Assembly: GCF_030272615.1 (NCBI RefSeq)
Contig: NC_081408.1
Span: 616,400,476 to 616,464,475, forward strand
DNA: 64,000 nucleotides
DNA from: Cryptomeria japonica
Taxonomy: Eukaryota; Streptophyta; Pinopsida; Cupressales; Cupressaceae
Reading direction: 5' to 3'
The position numbers were made by a program, and so were the translations under genes. A model generated the notes under the pieces. It did not search any database. It worked only from the letters and a program-made list of their open reading frames with translations, and was not told the DNA's origin. Below, one piece after another: positions 11,801-23,639 of the stretch (position 1 is its first letter; every line of letters begins with the position of its first letter).

Positions 11801-12843
11801 TCTTTTGGATTTGAGAGTGTAGTTTTTTATGTTGCCAATCAAACACCATGATCCCAAATGTTGGCAACATCAGTATCAAATCCAGAAAAATTAAAAACAA
11901 ATCACTATAGATTGTGGAAATTTCATGAATTTAATTACTACTTATTATATTTATTATTATTAAATATTACTATTATCAAATTTAAATTTCACCATTTATC
12001 AATTTTTAATGGCTCCCAACATTCCTAAAATAATGGTTAAACACAAAAATAACATCTTTTGAAAGTTTTACCTGGTCGAGGTAGCGAGATCGAATCCACC
12101 GGGGGCTCACATGGAGAGGAGTTTTCTTTTCTTCCACAGGCTTCGACATCAAATGCGTGGAAGGCAGAGAAGAAACGATTTTCACATCGTCTTTCAGACA
12201 TGTTTTGAAGTGCTCCACATCAAAAATGTCGCTGAATTCACTGCAAAAAACACAAAAACATGAAAAACCCATCGCCCCAATTACAAATGTCTCCATAATT
12301 AAACAGGAAGAAATCATTTAACATTCTTCAGAATTACCTCTCGTCTCCCCAGATTACATTGACTTGCAAAATGGGAACGACAAGAACTGCTTCAAGAATC
12401 CTTGCAATCACCACTACGTCCACAATCTGATTGCGTTGCTGATTTAATCCGCCAGACACCACCACCATCAGAAATCTCCGCCTCTCTCTCACCACAGACA
12501 GAGATGCCTCTTTATACTCTCTACTGAACTTCAAACAGGGCCTGAAGCCCAAATCATCCGGCTGTTTCCAAAAGTCCTGCTCCTCCTCTGTCAAATTGGG
12601 CGAAAATTCATGACTGGGTAACAGAGAATTTGAAAAATTGGAGCCTGTAAATCCATCTGAGACAACAGAACATTGCGAATCATAGGGATTCCAATTGGAG
12701 AAGAGGAGTCTAATCAGTGTAAAAGAGGCCAAAAGACCCACCCAAAAGTATGAATTATGTGCAAATTTAAGCAGCCTTGCTTGAGTTTTTCTGGGTGATG
12801 GAGGAAGAGCATGAGAATGAGTGTGCAGCAAAAATTGAGACAT
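8881..12843 (-). CDS. Plant O-fucosyltransferase family protein (PF10250 type), six exons, apparently intact
   Basis: Predicted Golgi type II glycosyltransferase that would transfer fucose from GDP-fucose; the acceptor cannot be read from sequence. Exons: 12338-12843, 12072-12240, 10458-10547, 10096-10379, 9599-9857, 8881-9108. All five introns are GT-AG, phases join without a stop, and the product is 511 aa. A short N-terminal basic/Pro segment precedes one membrane anchor (~32-48). Family blocks in order: GGLNQQRNQIVD (131-142, nucleotide-sugar binding), FSDIFDVEHF just after the exon 1/2 junction, RCKVAFEALRF (~253-263), HLRLEKD (288-294), and DYIVALNSDVF followed by SHGGNM (413-429). The ATG at 12843 is the first in frame before the anchor. 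Plant paralogues are numerous, so no symbol is given. Intron 2 (1.5 kb) and intron 5 contain tandem repeats. It is the only intact host gene here, flanked by TE DNA on both sides. Confidence 0.88.
9385..9567. repeat. Tandem duplication in intron 5 of the O-fucosyltransferase gene
   Basis: Two copies with a period near 87 bp share the stretch CTTAATATGTTGCTTAA preceded by GTGTT..AACA..CAGA.TT.ACT.ACATT.TCTAG. It is intronic and ends about 30 bp before exon 5. Confidence 0.7.
11390..11799. repeat. AT-rich minisatellite in intron 2, about four ~100-bp units
   Basis: Units begin near 11390, 11495, 11605 and 11703 and share TATTACTATTTTGACTTGTA, then TTTATTACTATTATAGAATT and TTATGTGCTACTTA. A partial fifth unit is at ~11960-12000. 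The array accounts for much of the length of the 1.5-kb intron. Confidence 0.75.
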
Positions 12844-12959
12844 TTTTTTTGTGCCTCCACAGTAATCAAAATCGCCCCTGTTTTCATGTACTTGCTTGCT
12901 CTCATGGCATCACAGGCAAAAGATAAGTATCACTTCAATGTAACAAAAGCTTTATCTGG

Positions 12960-13560
12960 AGCTTAAAAGAGGAATCCTTGCTTTGATCAGGTTGGGTTTG
13001 AAGATCATACATGGGTTTTTTTTCTATTATGCAATTGTGACTCAGTTGCATTATAGAAACTTTACTGATACTCCCTCTAGGCAAGGATCTTGATGCAGGT
13101 ATTAGGTAATATTTCATAGTCAATCAACTAGAGTTCAGTATATATGAAGTGCAAGCAAGACAATCTAATTTGTAGAACTTGTAGAACAAACTACAAACAC
13201 TTCCTATAAACCAGTACTTTTAAAGAGAAATAGAAACAATGGTTTGAAGAAGAAAGAAATGGATTGATAGAGGTCATTGTATGAAGAATATTAGTTTGGA
13301 ATTTATATATGTTTTTAGCAACCATACTAGTTGAATGGGCATGTTGATGAACTTAATCTTTAGTTAATTCAAAAATCAGTATTTGTAATAAATCTAATTA
13401 ATGGGAAAAAATAAAAAAAATTATTTTTTTAGAATAATGAAAGGATGTCATTTATTTAATTTCATATGCAGATTTTGAATCAATATTTTTACATATTGAA
13501 AAATATATCTTAATTAAGATAAAAGAATGTCAGAAGTACAAATTTAAATGTATAAATAAC
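12960..13560. repeat. Dispersed repeat R1, copy 1, upstream of the O-fucosyltransferase gene
   Basis: About 600 bp matches 27205-27836 in the same orientation, by shared blocks such as CTTGCTTTGATCA, AAGATCATACAT, ACTCCCTCT..ACAAGGA.CTTGATG, TATATATGAAGTG and AAACAATG/TT.TT.AAAGAAG. It starts ~115 bp upstream of the start codon on the gene's 5' side, so it probably includes part of the promoter. Whether the repeat is a TE or a duplicated promoter is unresolved. Confidence 0.6.
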
Positions 13561-16500
13561 AAATTTTGTTATCCAAAGTACAAAAGGCTAGCATTCAATT
13601 TTTCAAGTATCAACTACACCAAGCATGAGCATGAGAAAATCTCTCTCATTCAAAATTGTAAGACTTTGTCAAACCACATTGTTGCTTGAATCATGTATAT
13701 GATCTCCAAATGAACTTGCTCAATTAAAAAAAATGAAGCACATAAGCAGTATATCTTTGTAATGATTGAAAACCTCATAATGATCTTTAAACAAAACCAA
13801 TATGATACAATTAATGTAATACACAAATTGCAACAAGGATAAAAATAAGTAATTGCTCAAATTAATAGAAAAAGTTGTATTTTTTTAAATCTTTTCAAAG
13901 ATGATTTTTATGAGTTTTTGAACTAAGGTTAGGGCACAACTATTATAAAGAGACACTTTAAAAGAAATCTCAAGATACTTCTTCAATACAACAAAAAATC
14001 TTTATTTGGTTAGAAAAACCAAAACTCTATAGCAGCTACAAATCAATAAACTCTTTAGAATTTGCAACACTATCAAAATGTTTCAAGACACATAGCTATG
14101 AGTGAAAGATAGATACTCAATATTTATCTCTTATGAAGCTTAAGAAAAACAACAAAATGAGATAAATAGCCACCTACATGCTCCAATAGTTGAGAACCCC
14201 ATCTTTTGCAAGTCATCATATTTAAAAATAGATTAGGGTTGGCATTTGAGAAGCGTGGCTTCTTGGATAAGTTTTAAGTTTTTATAGGCAATTAAGACAC
14301 AATATGCAAGTAAGTAATGTCAACACGAACTTTGAACTCCAAAGTAATCTTATAACTAAAAAAATAAAAACAAAGAAAATGAGCGTTGACACCACACTGA
14401 CACAAATGGCAGTAGTTATTCTGGCTCCAAAAATGCCCTATCATATGCTAATAACTTTCGTGTTATACGATAGTGGGGTAGTAGCTGCAACGCTTCTACC
14501 GAGCCACGCAACCATTCTGTTCCTGTTCTGCAATTTTTCTGTCCACATAACACAAAATTTATCAGATGTACGACAACACAGTTTTAGAGCCAGATTAGGT
14601 GCTTTTGACACCAATCCCATCTATTATGCCATAAAAAAAACATATACAACCACCTTTTTTGAGCACTATTTTTATTGTCACGTATTGATCTTTGAATATA
14701 TTAGAAGAGAGGCATATCACATTTAGAATAACTAGAAGTGGTTGCAAAGAAAACCATATTAGTTTTAATAGAGGTAAAGTTTTGTTAAAGACAAATGTAT
14801 GGAATTTTTTTAAAGAACTTTAAGTCTAAGTGTAAACCATAGTGCTATTTTCTTCAAGAATTTATGAGTTTATACTAGGAATTAAACCTTCATGTAGGCC
14901 AAAAAAATAAATAAATGAAAGAAATGATAAGATAAAATAAATGAGGATGTATGTTTAAAGTTGGGAATCTTTTGGTGCAGATTAGACATATGACCTTATC
15001 ATCTAATCTATTATGAACTATGGTACTTTTTGTAACCCATTGAGGATTCGCTTCAAGAAGATTTCTAATAGAAAATCATAGGAGATAGAGATTTACAACA
15101 TAATCAAAGCGTTTAATCTACAATACCATCCTTTTATTATCCTCTTTGATATTAAAATCATTGAAACAATGACTATCTAAAATTAAAAAAATCTAGGGTA
15201 AACATCATAAGATACACAAAAAACATGTATAAGTGGATCTATCTTAGCTTATTGCAAGACCGAAAAAGATAACATATTTGATAGCAAACTACTAGCATAT
15301 GATCATTGATACTTCTTTTTAAATTATTATTTTGTTTACAAACTTAGAGGCTTTATTGGATATAAAATGATAACTTATTAAAGTAGATAGTACATTTATT
15401 ACCTCTTGCTTGCAAGACTTGTGATTAGCATGAATAACAATACCACAAATGAAATGATAAAAATAATACAAAAGAATTCTCAAAATCACACTATGCCCAC
15501 AACAACACAACAAATTTAAGAAGTTTCAATATGAAATTCTAAAGAGTCTTTTGGCTTTGCTGATAAAATAAGATAAAAATTGAAAATAAAGCATAATTTA
15601 AGCTAGGAAATAAAGTCACTCATTAAAGTAAATAATCATCTAATTTTGAAATAATAATTTACCTAAAGAGGGGTATATTTTGATGAAGACGGGTCTCAGA
15701 GGATACTTGAAATGCTAGAAACAAGAAAATGTAGAAGTTGATGATCCAACATCACAAGCCAAGAATCATCTGCAAGCACACCACCTGTCACAAAGGAAGA
15801 TCAAATAAGGATATTTTTCTCAACACAACTTGAAAATTTTATATCAATTGCACAAAGAGATATGATTACAATGAATGAATGAATTCTTATGAAAAGATGA
15901 ATGAAACCCGAGATGCAAACCCTAAAGCTAGATTAATTTAGCTAGCGCCAAGTGTCACAATCATAATGAAAGAGACAACTTAAGCTATTAGTAGCCTAAT
16001 CAAATAAAAGGAAATAACACTTAAGTTTAGCTTAAGTGAACAAAGTAATTAAATAATTAGATAATGTGTCTCAATTACTCCAACATAGAAATATTACACA
16101 TTTGTTTTCAAATAAATCATATTATGTGTTGGCACTCAAATTTTTTGTTGTGTTTTTTCTTGAGTCCCTTCCCCTTATGTATCCAATTCATGTTACCTCA
16201 TAGATATCCGATTTGATATAATTCATTAGGGTTACCATGTTGTTTTTTATGCTTAGTTATGTTTGTGCCCTCCCTTGTCCTTGGTCATTTACCCAATATT
16301 GAAAACATCTAAAATTTTGTTTAAGTGTAGGATGTGTTGCTACCCCTCTACCTTGTAAAACAACTAAATGAGTCTCTATGTTGAAAATTTTCAAAATTTT
16401 GGAGAAAAAACATATAAGTTATGTCTAGTTTGAATTCTCCCTAGTTCTGAGAACCCTTGTTAGCCCTGATGAAAGTTTTGTGAACTATCAAAACTATTAA

Positions 16501-16874
16501 ATTGGTTCTCAACCCTGTTCTCAATGTTGATTTGTTCTCGAAGAGGCCCAAGTTACCAATTTTAATAGATTGAGAAAGGTAAGAGAAGTTTCAAAGTTAT
16601 ATCTTTTTTATTGATTTAATGTAAGCTTGTATTTTTAGTTTGGTAAAATTTTCACAAAAAATGCACAAGTTATGATGAGTCAAACATTTTGATGGTTTTA
16701 AGAACCATTAGAACCTTCAACTTGGTTTTTGGTTCTAATTTTTTTTTTGATCATTGATAAGGAAGCATGACTTTGTCTTTAAGCCTTTCACTCATTGACC
16801 CTTCACTAGTTGCTTGTCCTTTTTCTCTATAGTTTTGAGGTTATGCATCAGACTCAAACCCTAGAGCTCGATAG
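13561..16874. other. Intergenic region with no supported gene
   Basis: An ORF at 14304-14726 (+, 140 codons) has no recognisable domain and is not called. A stretch ending CTCCAACA at 16085 (from ~15780) resembles, in composition and in the words TTTAGCTTAAGTG and AAATAATTA, the 3' LTR of element F at 40843-41210, so it may be a solo or truncated copia LTR on the - strand. The rest (16100-16874) is T-rich with no recognised content. Confidence 0.35.
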
Positions 16875-16879
16875 GGAAG

Positions 16880-18536
16880 TGTGGTGGCGGGAAAAGCGAG
16901 ATCTGGTGATTAGGACGTAATCCCACTTTTGCCAACACATTGGGAATACGAAAGGGCCTAGGGAGATAGATCACTTTGGCTACTTGTGGGAAAGAGAGAG
17001 CCAAGGATTATCTCTTAGGGTTTCTATTCCTCTTGTTTCAAATGATGAGAAAAACTAGGGTTTGAATGATCAACTAGACTAGTAGATAAAGAATGAAGCA
17101 TACATGAAAGAATTGAACAAACCAAAATATCTGAAACTGATATACTGAAATCATGAAAGGGAGAGGATTATAGATGTGTACCTAATGTTCCAAATTGAAC
17201 AAAACTGACCTAGACCAAGGTGCCATGCCATTGTCCTGTTTCTGTAGACAAGAGGCTGCAAATGAAAGATTGCAAATCTGATAACCTGAAGCTACAACCT
17301 GCTAAAAATCACTGAAAAGCAGATGAACAATGGTGCAACACCACTATCCAGGGTAGGACCAGGGCACTACGCCCCTATCCTAGGCAGATTAGGGCAGATC
17401 TGATGCTTTTGGGTGTTTCCTGTGCCTTTTGTTGAGTTGAAAGTACCTCTGGGTACCAGTTTCTGCACATGCAACTGAAAAGGGAAGGTTTGGGTGGCTA
17501 TATGGGGTTTTTCCTCAGTCAAAAACCTATGTTGGTGATTTACACCTCCACAAATAGCCGATAATGTATTAAAAATGTGTGTGCTAGAACCTTGTGTGTA
17601 TGCAAGATCCTAAAATGAATGCAAACAATCTAGAGCAACCCTAAAGGGTAAACCCTAAATGCTTATAATAGACAAAGTAAATGCTCTAAATCAATGATGC
17701 AAAGTGATATAAAACATGAATTAAATATGCAAGTTGATGTAAAGAAGCTCATACAAAGACATGGAAATAACATGAAATCATATCAATCCCCAAGGGAGAG
17801 ATATTGCCACTAGATCTCCTATTACTCTTCAATGTCTTCAAGAATCCTAATTGATGACGAATGCTTGATGAAATGTTATTGAATGTTGTTGAATACTCTA
17901 GATAGGCTTATCTTTCACTACATAGAAGGCTCCTTATGCTCACTCCAACAACCTTTTTCTATATTTTTATGAGATGCCTTCAAATGAAGAAAGAGAGCTC
18001 TTATGTATGAAGCCCTAGATCTTAATTTCAACTTAATTCCGCCTTTAGGATGACCTAGGGATTTAATTTCCCACCAATCTTATGGGGTTAAGCATTATAA
18101 TATCATAGAATTATGCTCCTGAAATTTCAGGAAAAAAATTGAGGACCGTGGTGGGAACGCACATGGTCCAACCAACTTTTCACCAAATTTTCAGGGCCGC
18201 TAGATATGATGATATTAGAGAGAATTCCAAAGTTACAACTGATTTTGAGGTGTTTTGATATGTGAAATCGGGTCTTAAAGGTCGAAATAGGACATAATTA
18301 GGGTTTATGATTAAATGATTTATTGGAGGAATGAAATAAAAAGGGGCACACTTACGGTAAAGGGCCCAATTTTATAATGTGGAGAGTAATGAAATATGAC
18401 TTTAGATTTAATTAAATTAATTAAGTAAATGTTTAAAAGGAAATAATAATACAAGATGCAAACACACTAAGGTGGGTGCTAACCTAAGTGTGAAATTGTA
18501 CCACCCTAGCAAGGGTGTACAATTTACAACACTACA
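16880..18536 (-). repeat. 3' LTR of element A (1657 bp)
   Basis: On the - strand it starts TGTAGTGTTGTAAATT (18536 side) and ends CGCCACCACA (16880 side). It is nearly colinear with 23640-25299 throughout, with scattered substitutions and a short indel near 18430/25190. Confidence 0.92.
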
Positions 18537-18551
18537 TTTAGCCCCCACTTT
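18537..18551 (-). other. Polypurine tract of element A
   Basis: On the - strand AAAGTGGGGGCTAAA directly precedes the 3' LTR start TGTAGTG. Confidence 0.8.
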
Positions 18552-19991
18552 AGCAGTCATATGACACTACATGCATATGCAAGCTAAATTAAAGAAAAGT
18601 AAACATTCCTAAAAAAGGATATATCCACAAGTTTTTAGATGAAGCCCCCAACGGCATCTGCAGTACACAGTTAGGATCCGCACCCTACAAAAACACATGT
18701 TAGATAAAATAAAAAAATCACCTAAATGCTTACTAAGGAAGGTGATGAAAATTAGAGGGTAGCTATATGCCCCCATGTTTCGACTTACTAACTTTAGTGA
18801 GTTGAAACAGGGTATCATGTTTACCACATCTAATTGTGAAAGAACATTGATGACAAATGCTCACAAGAAGATTCGATACAAGACCAAAAAATAAATGGAC
18901 AATCATTTGGTAAGAAAGAGAACTAAACCTTAATTCCAACACAACAAAGAGTGTGAGGATTTGAGAGCTCTCTAACACAAGAAGAAAGATTTAAATGGAA
19001 AAAAATGCAAAGAGAAGGAAGAAGAGATATAAAGCATGAATACACACTTTGGTGATCCATGGGAAGAGAAAAGGAACCACATACATATCACCCCTAAAAC
19101 TAGGTGATCCATGGAGAGAAGGACATGGAAAACTAGCACCCGAAGTTTGTCTATGTGATCCATGTAAGGGAGGAGAGTAAGAACACTGTTATTTCCACCC
19201 AATCTCGTGTATGTGTGTGCAAGTAGAACAAGGATACCTACCTTCGACACCAAGAAGATATCCATCATGCAACAATGTCATAAATCCAAGCAAGAGAGGG
19301 AATACTCTTCAAGCAAGGATAAGATAGTTCAAAAGAGATATCTTGCTATATAAGTGTAAAGGAGATCCTTGGAGGAGAAAAGATATTTGTTCAAAAGACA
19401 TCTACCTTCAAGAGGAGTTGTCTTAGACAAATATAGCATCTTCTATAACGAATGAATGCAAGAGTTTTGAAAAGAGTAGAGGATTGAGATGACATCAAAG
19501 AGAGATTATTTATAACAACACTCTTCAAAAAGAAGGCAAGAGATCCTCATCAGGGATATGCACGTGCACAAAATAGAAGGGTTTATTATAAAAGATACTA
19601 CTCAACAAAGAAAAGAAATTGATGAATGATCAAATACTTCCAACACCAAGGAGGAGGTCCCAATTAAAGATATGTATTGAAGATCCCCATTAGGGATGCT
19701 TGTTCCAATATGAGAGAAGGAATTCAAATATGAATACACCTCTACAATCAATAAGAAATCCTTATAGAAGACACTACTTCTCAAAGGGGAAATTTTAATC
19801 TTCAAGAAGGAGGGATGTTTGAAATCACTCTTGCCCGCATATAGGGAGAAGAGGTGAGATAGAAATAGGCTATTATGTTGCTTCCAAAAGTATGATTGCA
19901 TGTGAAATTGTACCATCATGAATGGCAGTGATCCCCCAATATGTGAGCTACTAATGTCACATAATGATGAGCAACATAATAACGATTAATG
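18552..19991 (-). other. 3' non-coding part of element A
   Basis: Between the retropepsin-region ORF and the polypurine tract. It is A-rich on the + strand, with many AAGGAGA/AGAAGATA-type words and no convincing ORF. The same kind of sequence reappears in the fragment at 37770-38500. Confidence 0.5.
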
Positions 19992-21740
19992 TTATTTAAA
20001 GACATGATAGATTGAATGAGGTATTTGAATATGAGATGTTAAATGCTCTACTATAAGTGAGATTAAAAACCTGTATATGATGATGAATGTTAAAAAGTCT
20101 TTAGAAAGAGAGAAGTTTCTAGGATAAGAATAGGCCACTAAGTCATACTTCTCTTGCACACAAGAAATCTTAGGAGAGGGATAAGTATAATTCATTAGAG
20201 CCTTATTCATAGAAGAAGGGATTTTAGAATGAGTAGAAAATAAAATCTCATAAGTGGGATTATAAATCTCTTGAGGAGATTCATAAAGAGATTTATTCAT
20301 CACCAAGATTTCCTTATGAGGGGGATGAATGTTGAAAGAATTAGAAGATTTAATTGACGCGAGGTTATCATAACTACTAAATTTAGCATTCACATTGAGA
20401 GATGGTCTTTTAGATGCTTTGGTGGACTTAGATAGATTATATCCAAGTCCAAATGAAGCTTCATGTGTATTATGTTTGAAAGGAACTTTAATTCCTTGTT
20501 CATTTGCACCACAATCATTGCCATCATAGCCACTCTTAGCTAAAATATGAAAACTAGGACCATAAAGGGATGCCAAAGCATAAGGAGATGGTGATACCTC
20601 ATAGGTCTCAATTTTATATAAATTAGAAGAAGGATTTGAAGAATCATTTGAATTAGAAGCAGCCACAAAGTGGTTACTTGGTTGTTTAGACAAAGTGGGT
20701 TGCTCATTGGGTTCCTCAGATATCTTCTTCTCAGTATTAAATCTGTTACAAGGTACCCTATATTCTCCTATAAAAGTAGGGGTAAAGTCTAGAGATCCCC
20801 AATCATCATTTGCGAGCACTTCTTCGGGAGAAAAGATATCCTTGGGAGGAGATTCCAATTGAGTAGAAGAATCAAGAGAATGAGAAGGAACAACATCATT
20901 AAAGGAAGTAGATGTATTTGAAGAATTATAAGGATTGGAAGAAGAATGGGAAGTAGTTGAACAAGAAGATCCAGAATTTAATGCTTCTTGAAGTTTGGTA
21001 TCAGCTAACAAGGTGTATGACATATTGTTATAAATGAATTTGACTCGCCTATGCAAAGTTGAGGGGACAACTTGCATGCTATGAATCCAAGGTCTCCCTA
21101 ATAGAAGGTTGAATGTGAAATTACTAGGCATAACATGAATGGGTGTAGGTAACACAACAAGACCTACCTTAACAGGCAAGGTTATGACACCTAGACATTG
21201 TTTAGCCACATTATCAAAACCTCGAATAGTAAGAGAAGAAGGTTCGATGAGAGCACGATCCACTTTAATCTTATCCAATAAGTCCACAACACAAACATTA
21301 AGGCCAGATCAATCATCCACAAGGGTTCGCCTTATAGAACTATCATGGATAATAACCACAATCATAAGAGGATCATATTGATTTTGGATTTCAGGAGAAG
21401 ATAACTCATCTTATATAAATATAATTTGAGCTTTGGATTTGTTTGTAGGATCAATCAAAGCAGTCATGTTATTAGGTGTCACTGTAGGTGGGACATCTAA
21501 GTTTTTCAAAGCATCTTGTAACATCCCATGACAAGAAGGTGAAGTTTGAACCGAATCCCAAATATAAATCTTGGTAGGAGTAGCTTTAAGTTGTTCAATG
21601 AGATCATACTCCTTGCTAAGATTTGATATACAAGGTGCTTGTGGAAGAATAGGTTGAGAGGGAGAAAGTGAAGTTGGGATAACCGGAGGAGGACTGGTTG
21701 CCTATTGTTTCTTGTGTTGTAGATATGAGCAACCACATTA
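19992..21740 (-). pseudogene. Retropepsin-like region and downstream linker of element A
   Basis: Retropepsins cleave the retroelement polyprotein. An open frame of 431 codons (21287-19992) contains LTIRGFDN, TLPVKVG and NLLLGRPWIHSM, the order seen after the active site in plant Ty3/gypsy proteases. The active site lies just upstream (~21310) and reads LVDD-stop-SGLN, so the catalytic loop is interrupted by a stop. After ~110 codons the frame becomes a Ser/Asn-rich linker of unknown role. Further upstream (to ~21740) the homologous reading is broken into short frames. No reverse transcriptase follows. Confidence 0.7.
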
Positions 21741-21799
21741 CAACTCTCTCCAGTAATTTTCTTAGCATACTCATAAGAGCTCTCAGTAGGATAACCTCC

Positions 21800-23298
21800 T
21801 TACACAGTAATAATAGGTTTCTTAGGAGTGAAAAAGGAATCATTAGCATAACCACCTTGAACCACTAAGAGAGGATTATGTGGGGAATTTTGAGAAGGAC
21901 AAGCACCTTGAACTGTGAAGAGGGGTTTATTAGGTGTTTCATTCACATGTATCAAATTGATTGAAGATGGTTTAGGAATATCAAAGGTGTCCTTAGAAGA
22001 AAAATGAACAAGATTGTTGGTTGAATTTTTGATAGTCTCTTCTTGCACTAAAGTATTATCATGGATAAGACCAATTTTAGGAGGGAGACTAGGAGTAGGC
22101 ATTGATATTTTAGAAGAAAGAGTATTACTAGGAAAGGTAATATAATCCTCTATCTCCAAAGGATCTACATGGGGAATAAACTCTCTAGGAGAAGGATCAA
22201 CAATTCTCTTTAAAGTCTCACCTTTGAGAGGGAAATATTTGAAAAAGATGTTAACCATGTTATCTTGAACTAGGGTATCCTTATGAGTAGAACCAAGTTG
22301 AGGAGAGGGAGATGATTTATTTTTAGATGGAGAATGCTTAAGATTTATGGAAGGTGAGATGCTATCAAGAGAGTTGTTAATCATGATTTCATCCCCTTTG
22401 GATATGATTCTCTCATGGGGGGAGAATAATCAACACCTTCTTCTAATGGTTCATCCCAAATAGTGAAGTCATTAGGAAAAGTATTAGAAATATCATGCAC
22501 AAATATGTCCTTATTGCTATTGTCAATTTTGGGAGAAGGGATAACATTGTTTATTAATTCTTCATCCTTAGGAAGGAGAGCATCAATACATGTGTTTACA
22601 TAATCTTTGTGCCTCAAAATGTGTTCAATAGGATATTTAGGGAAGAGAGAATTAAGGAAATTGATCATGGTTTCATCTTCTTTCTCTAAGGAATCTTTAG
22701 GGGTAAGACAAACTTTAGGAGAATGGAAAGCATTTCTCATTAATGCATCATCTCTAGTGGGAATTTTGTTGGAATCAAAAGAGGAAATGCCATCACTAGG
22801 AAAAGTAGGGAAAATACCATCTTCTTGCACAAAATGAACCTCATGAGGGGAGTATTATTTAGGAGGGAGATGCACATCTTTCCCCAAAGATTCATTCTTA
22901 GGAAGGAGATCTTTGGAAGAAGTGCTGATAACCTCTTGTTGTACTAACATGCCCCCATTGGTAAGACCAAATTTAGGAGAAGATAAGTCAATGTCCATCA
23001 ATACCTTTTCACTTAGAGAGTAATCATGTAAAGAAGATAAAGTAACATTAAGAAAAGTGTTTATGATATCATCCTCTTCCTCTAAGATAGCTAGATGAGA
23101 AGGGCAAATTTTAGGAGAATTGTCAAGATCACCCTTCAAATCTTCATCCTTAGAGAATGGGAGATTTTTGAAGGGATTGGTAACAACTCTTTTAGGAACT
23201 AAAATGTTGTCATAGATAGGAGGAGGTTCTCTAAGAGATGGAAAAATTGGAACAAGGGAAGCTAACCCATTATCACATTTACAAAATGAATGCATCAT
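21800..23298 (-). pseudogene. Repeat-rich Pro/Ser/Asp ORF series of element A (gag/linker region, function unknown)
   Basis: Three consecutive open stretches (23298-22855, 22830-22381, 22384-21800) form one interrupted coding region. It is built from loose ~50-60 residue repeats that start SPK or SPQ, pass through a hydrophobic-HxDxLV segment (for example STHKDTLVQDN, LIHDNTLVQEE) and end in a Lys/Phe-rich block. No zinc knuckle or membrane segment is visible. It occupies the position after the primer site where gag is expected, but I cannot identify it as a gag. Confidence 0.6.
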
Positions 23299-23620
23299 GA
23301 CAAAAAAAATTCTCTTTCAAATGATAACATATGCAAAATAGAAGGAAATGTCCAATTTTAACCAGTGAAAGAAATATAAATGTTTATTTAGAAAATGAAA
23401 TTTATGAGTGACATGTGTTCCTAAATCAGATATGAGATTTATGATCCAAATTAAGCTATCCACAAGTTCAATTTTGAATTGAAAATTAGAGTTTCAATAA
23501 AATTAACCTCTAAATTTTAAAATTTGCAAGGAATTGAAACTTGTAAATGTAAATTTGAATGTGAAATATAAAAAACACTCAGATCTGAGAACATAAATCA
23601 GAATTGAAGAAGATTGGATT

Positions 23621-23636
23621 CACGTCGGGTTCACCA
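23621..23636 (-). other. Primer binding site of element A
   Basis: On the - strand TGGTGAACCCGACGTG lies three bases inside the 5' LTR. It is complementary to a tRNA 3' end finishing in CCA (CACGTCGGGTTCACCA); the tRNA species was not determined. It fixes the orientation of element A. Confidence 0.75.
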
Positions 23637-23639
23637 AAA

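Noticed and set aside
12714-12905. Alternative upstream start or frame for the O-fucosyltransferase gene
   Set aside because: The 63-codon frame from 12905 is out of phase with the conserved blocks; the ATG at 12843 leads directly into the anchor and GGLNQQR block.
14304-14726. 140-codon + strand ORF as a gene
   Set aside because: No recognisable domain, no splice or promoter context and unremarkable composition; it may be chance.
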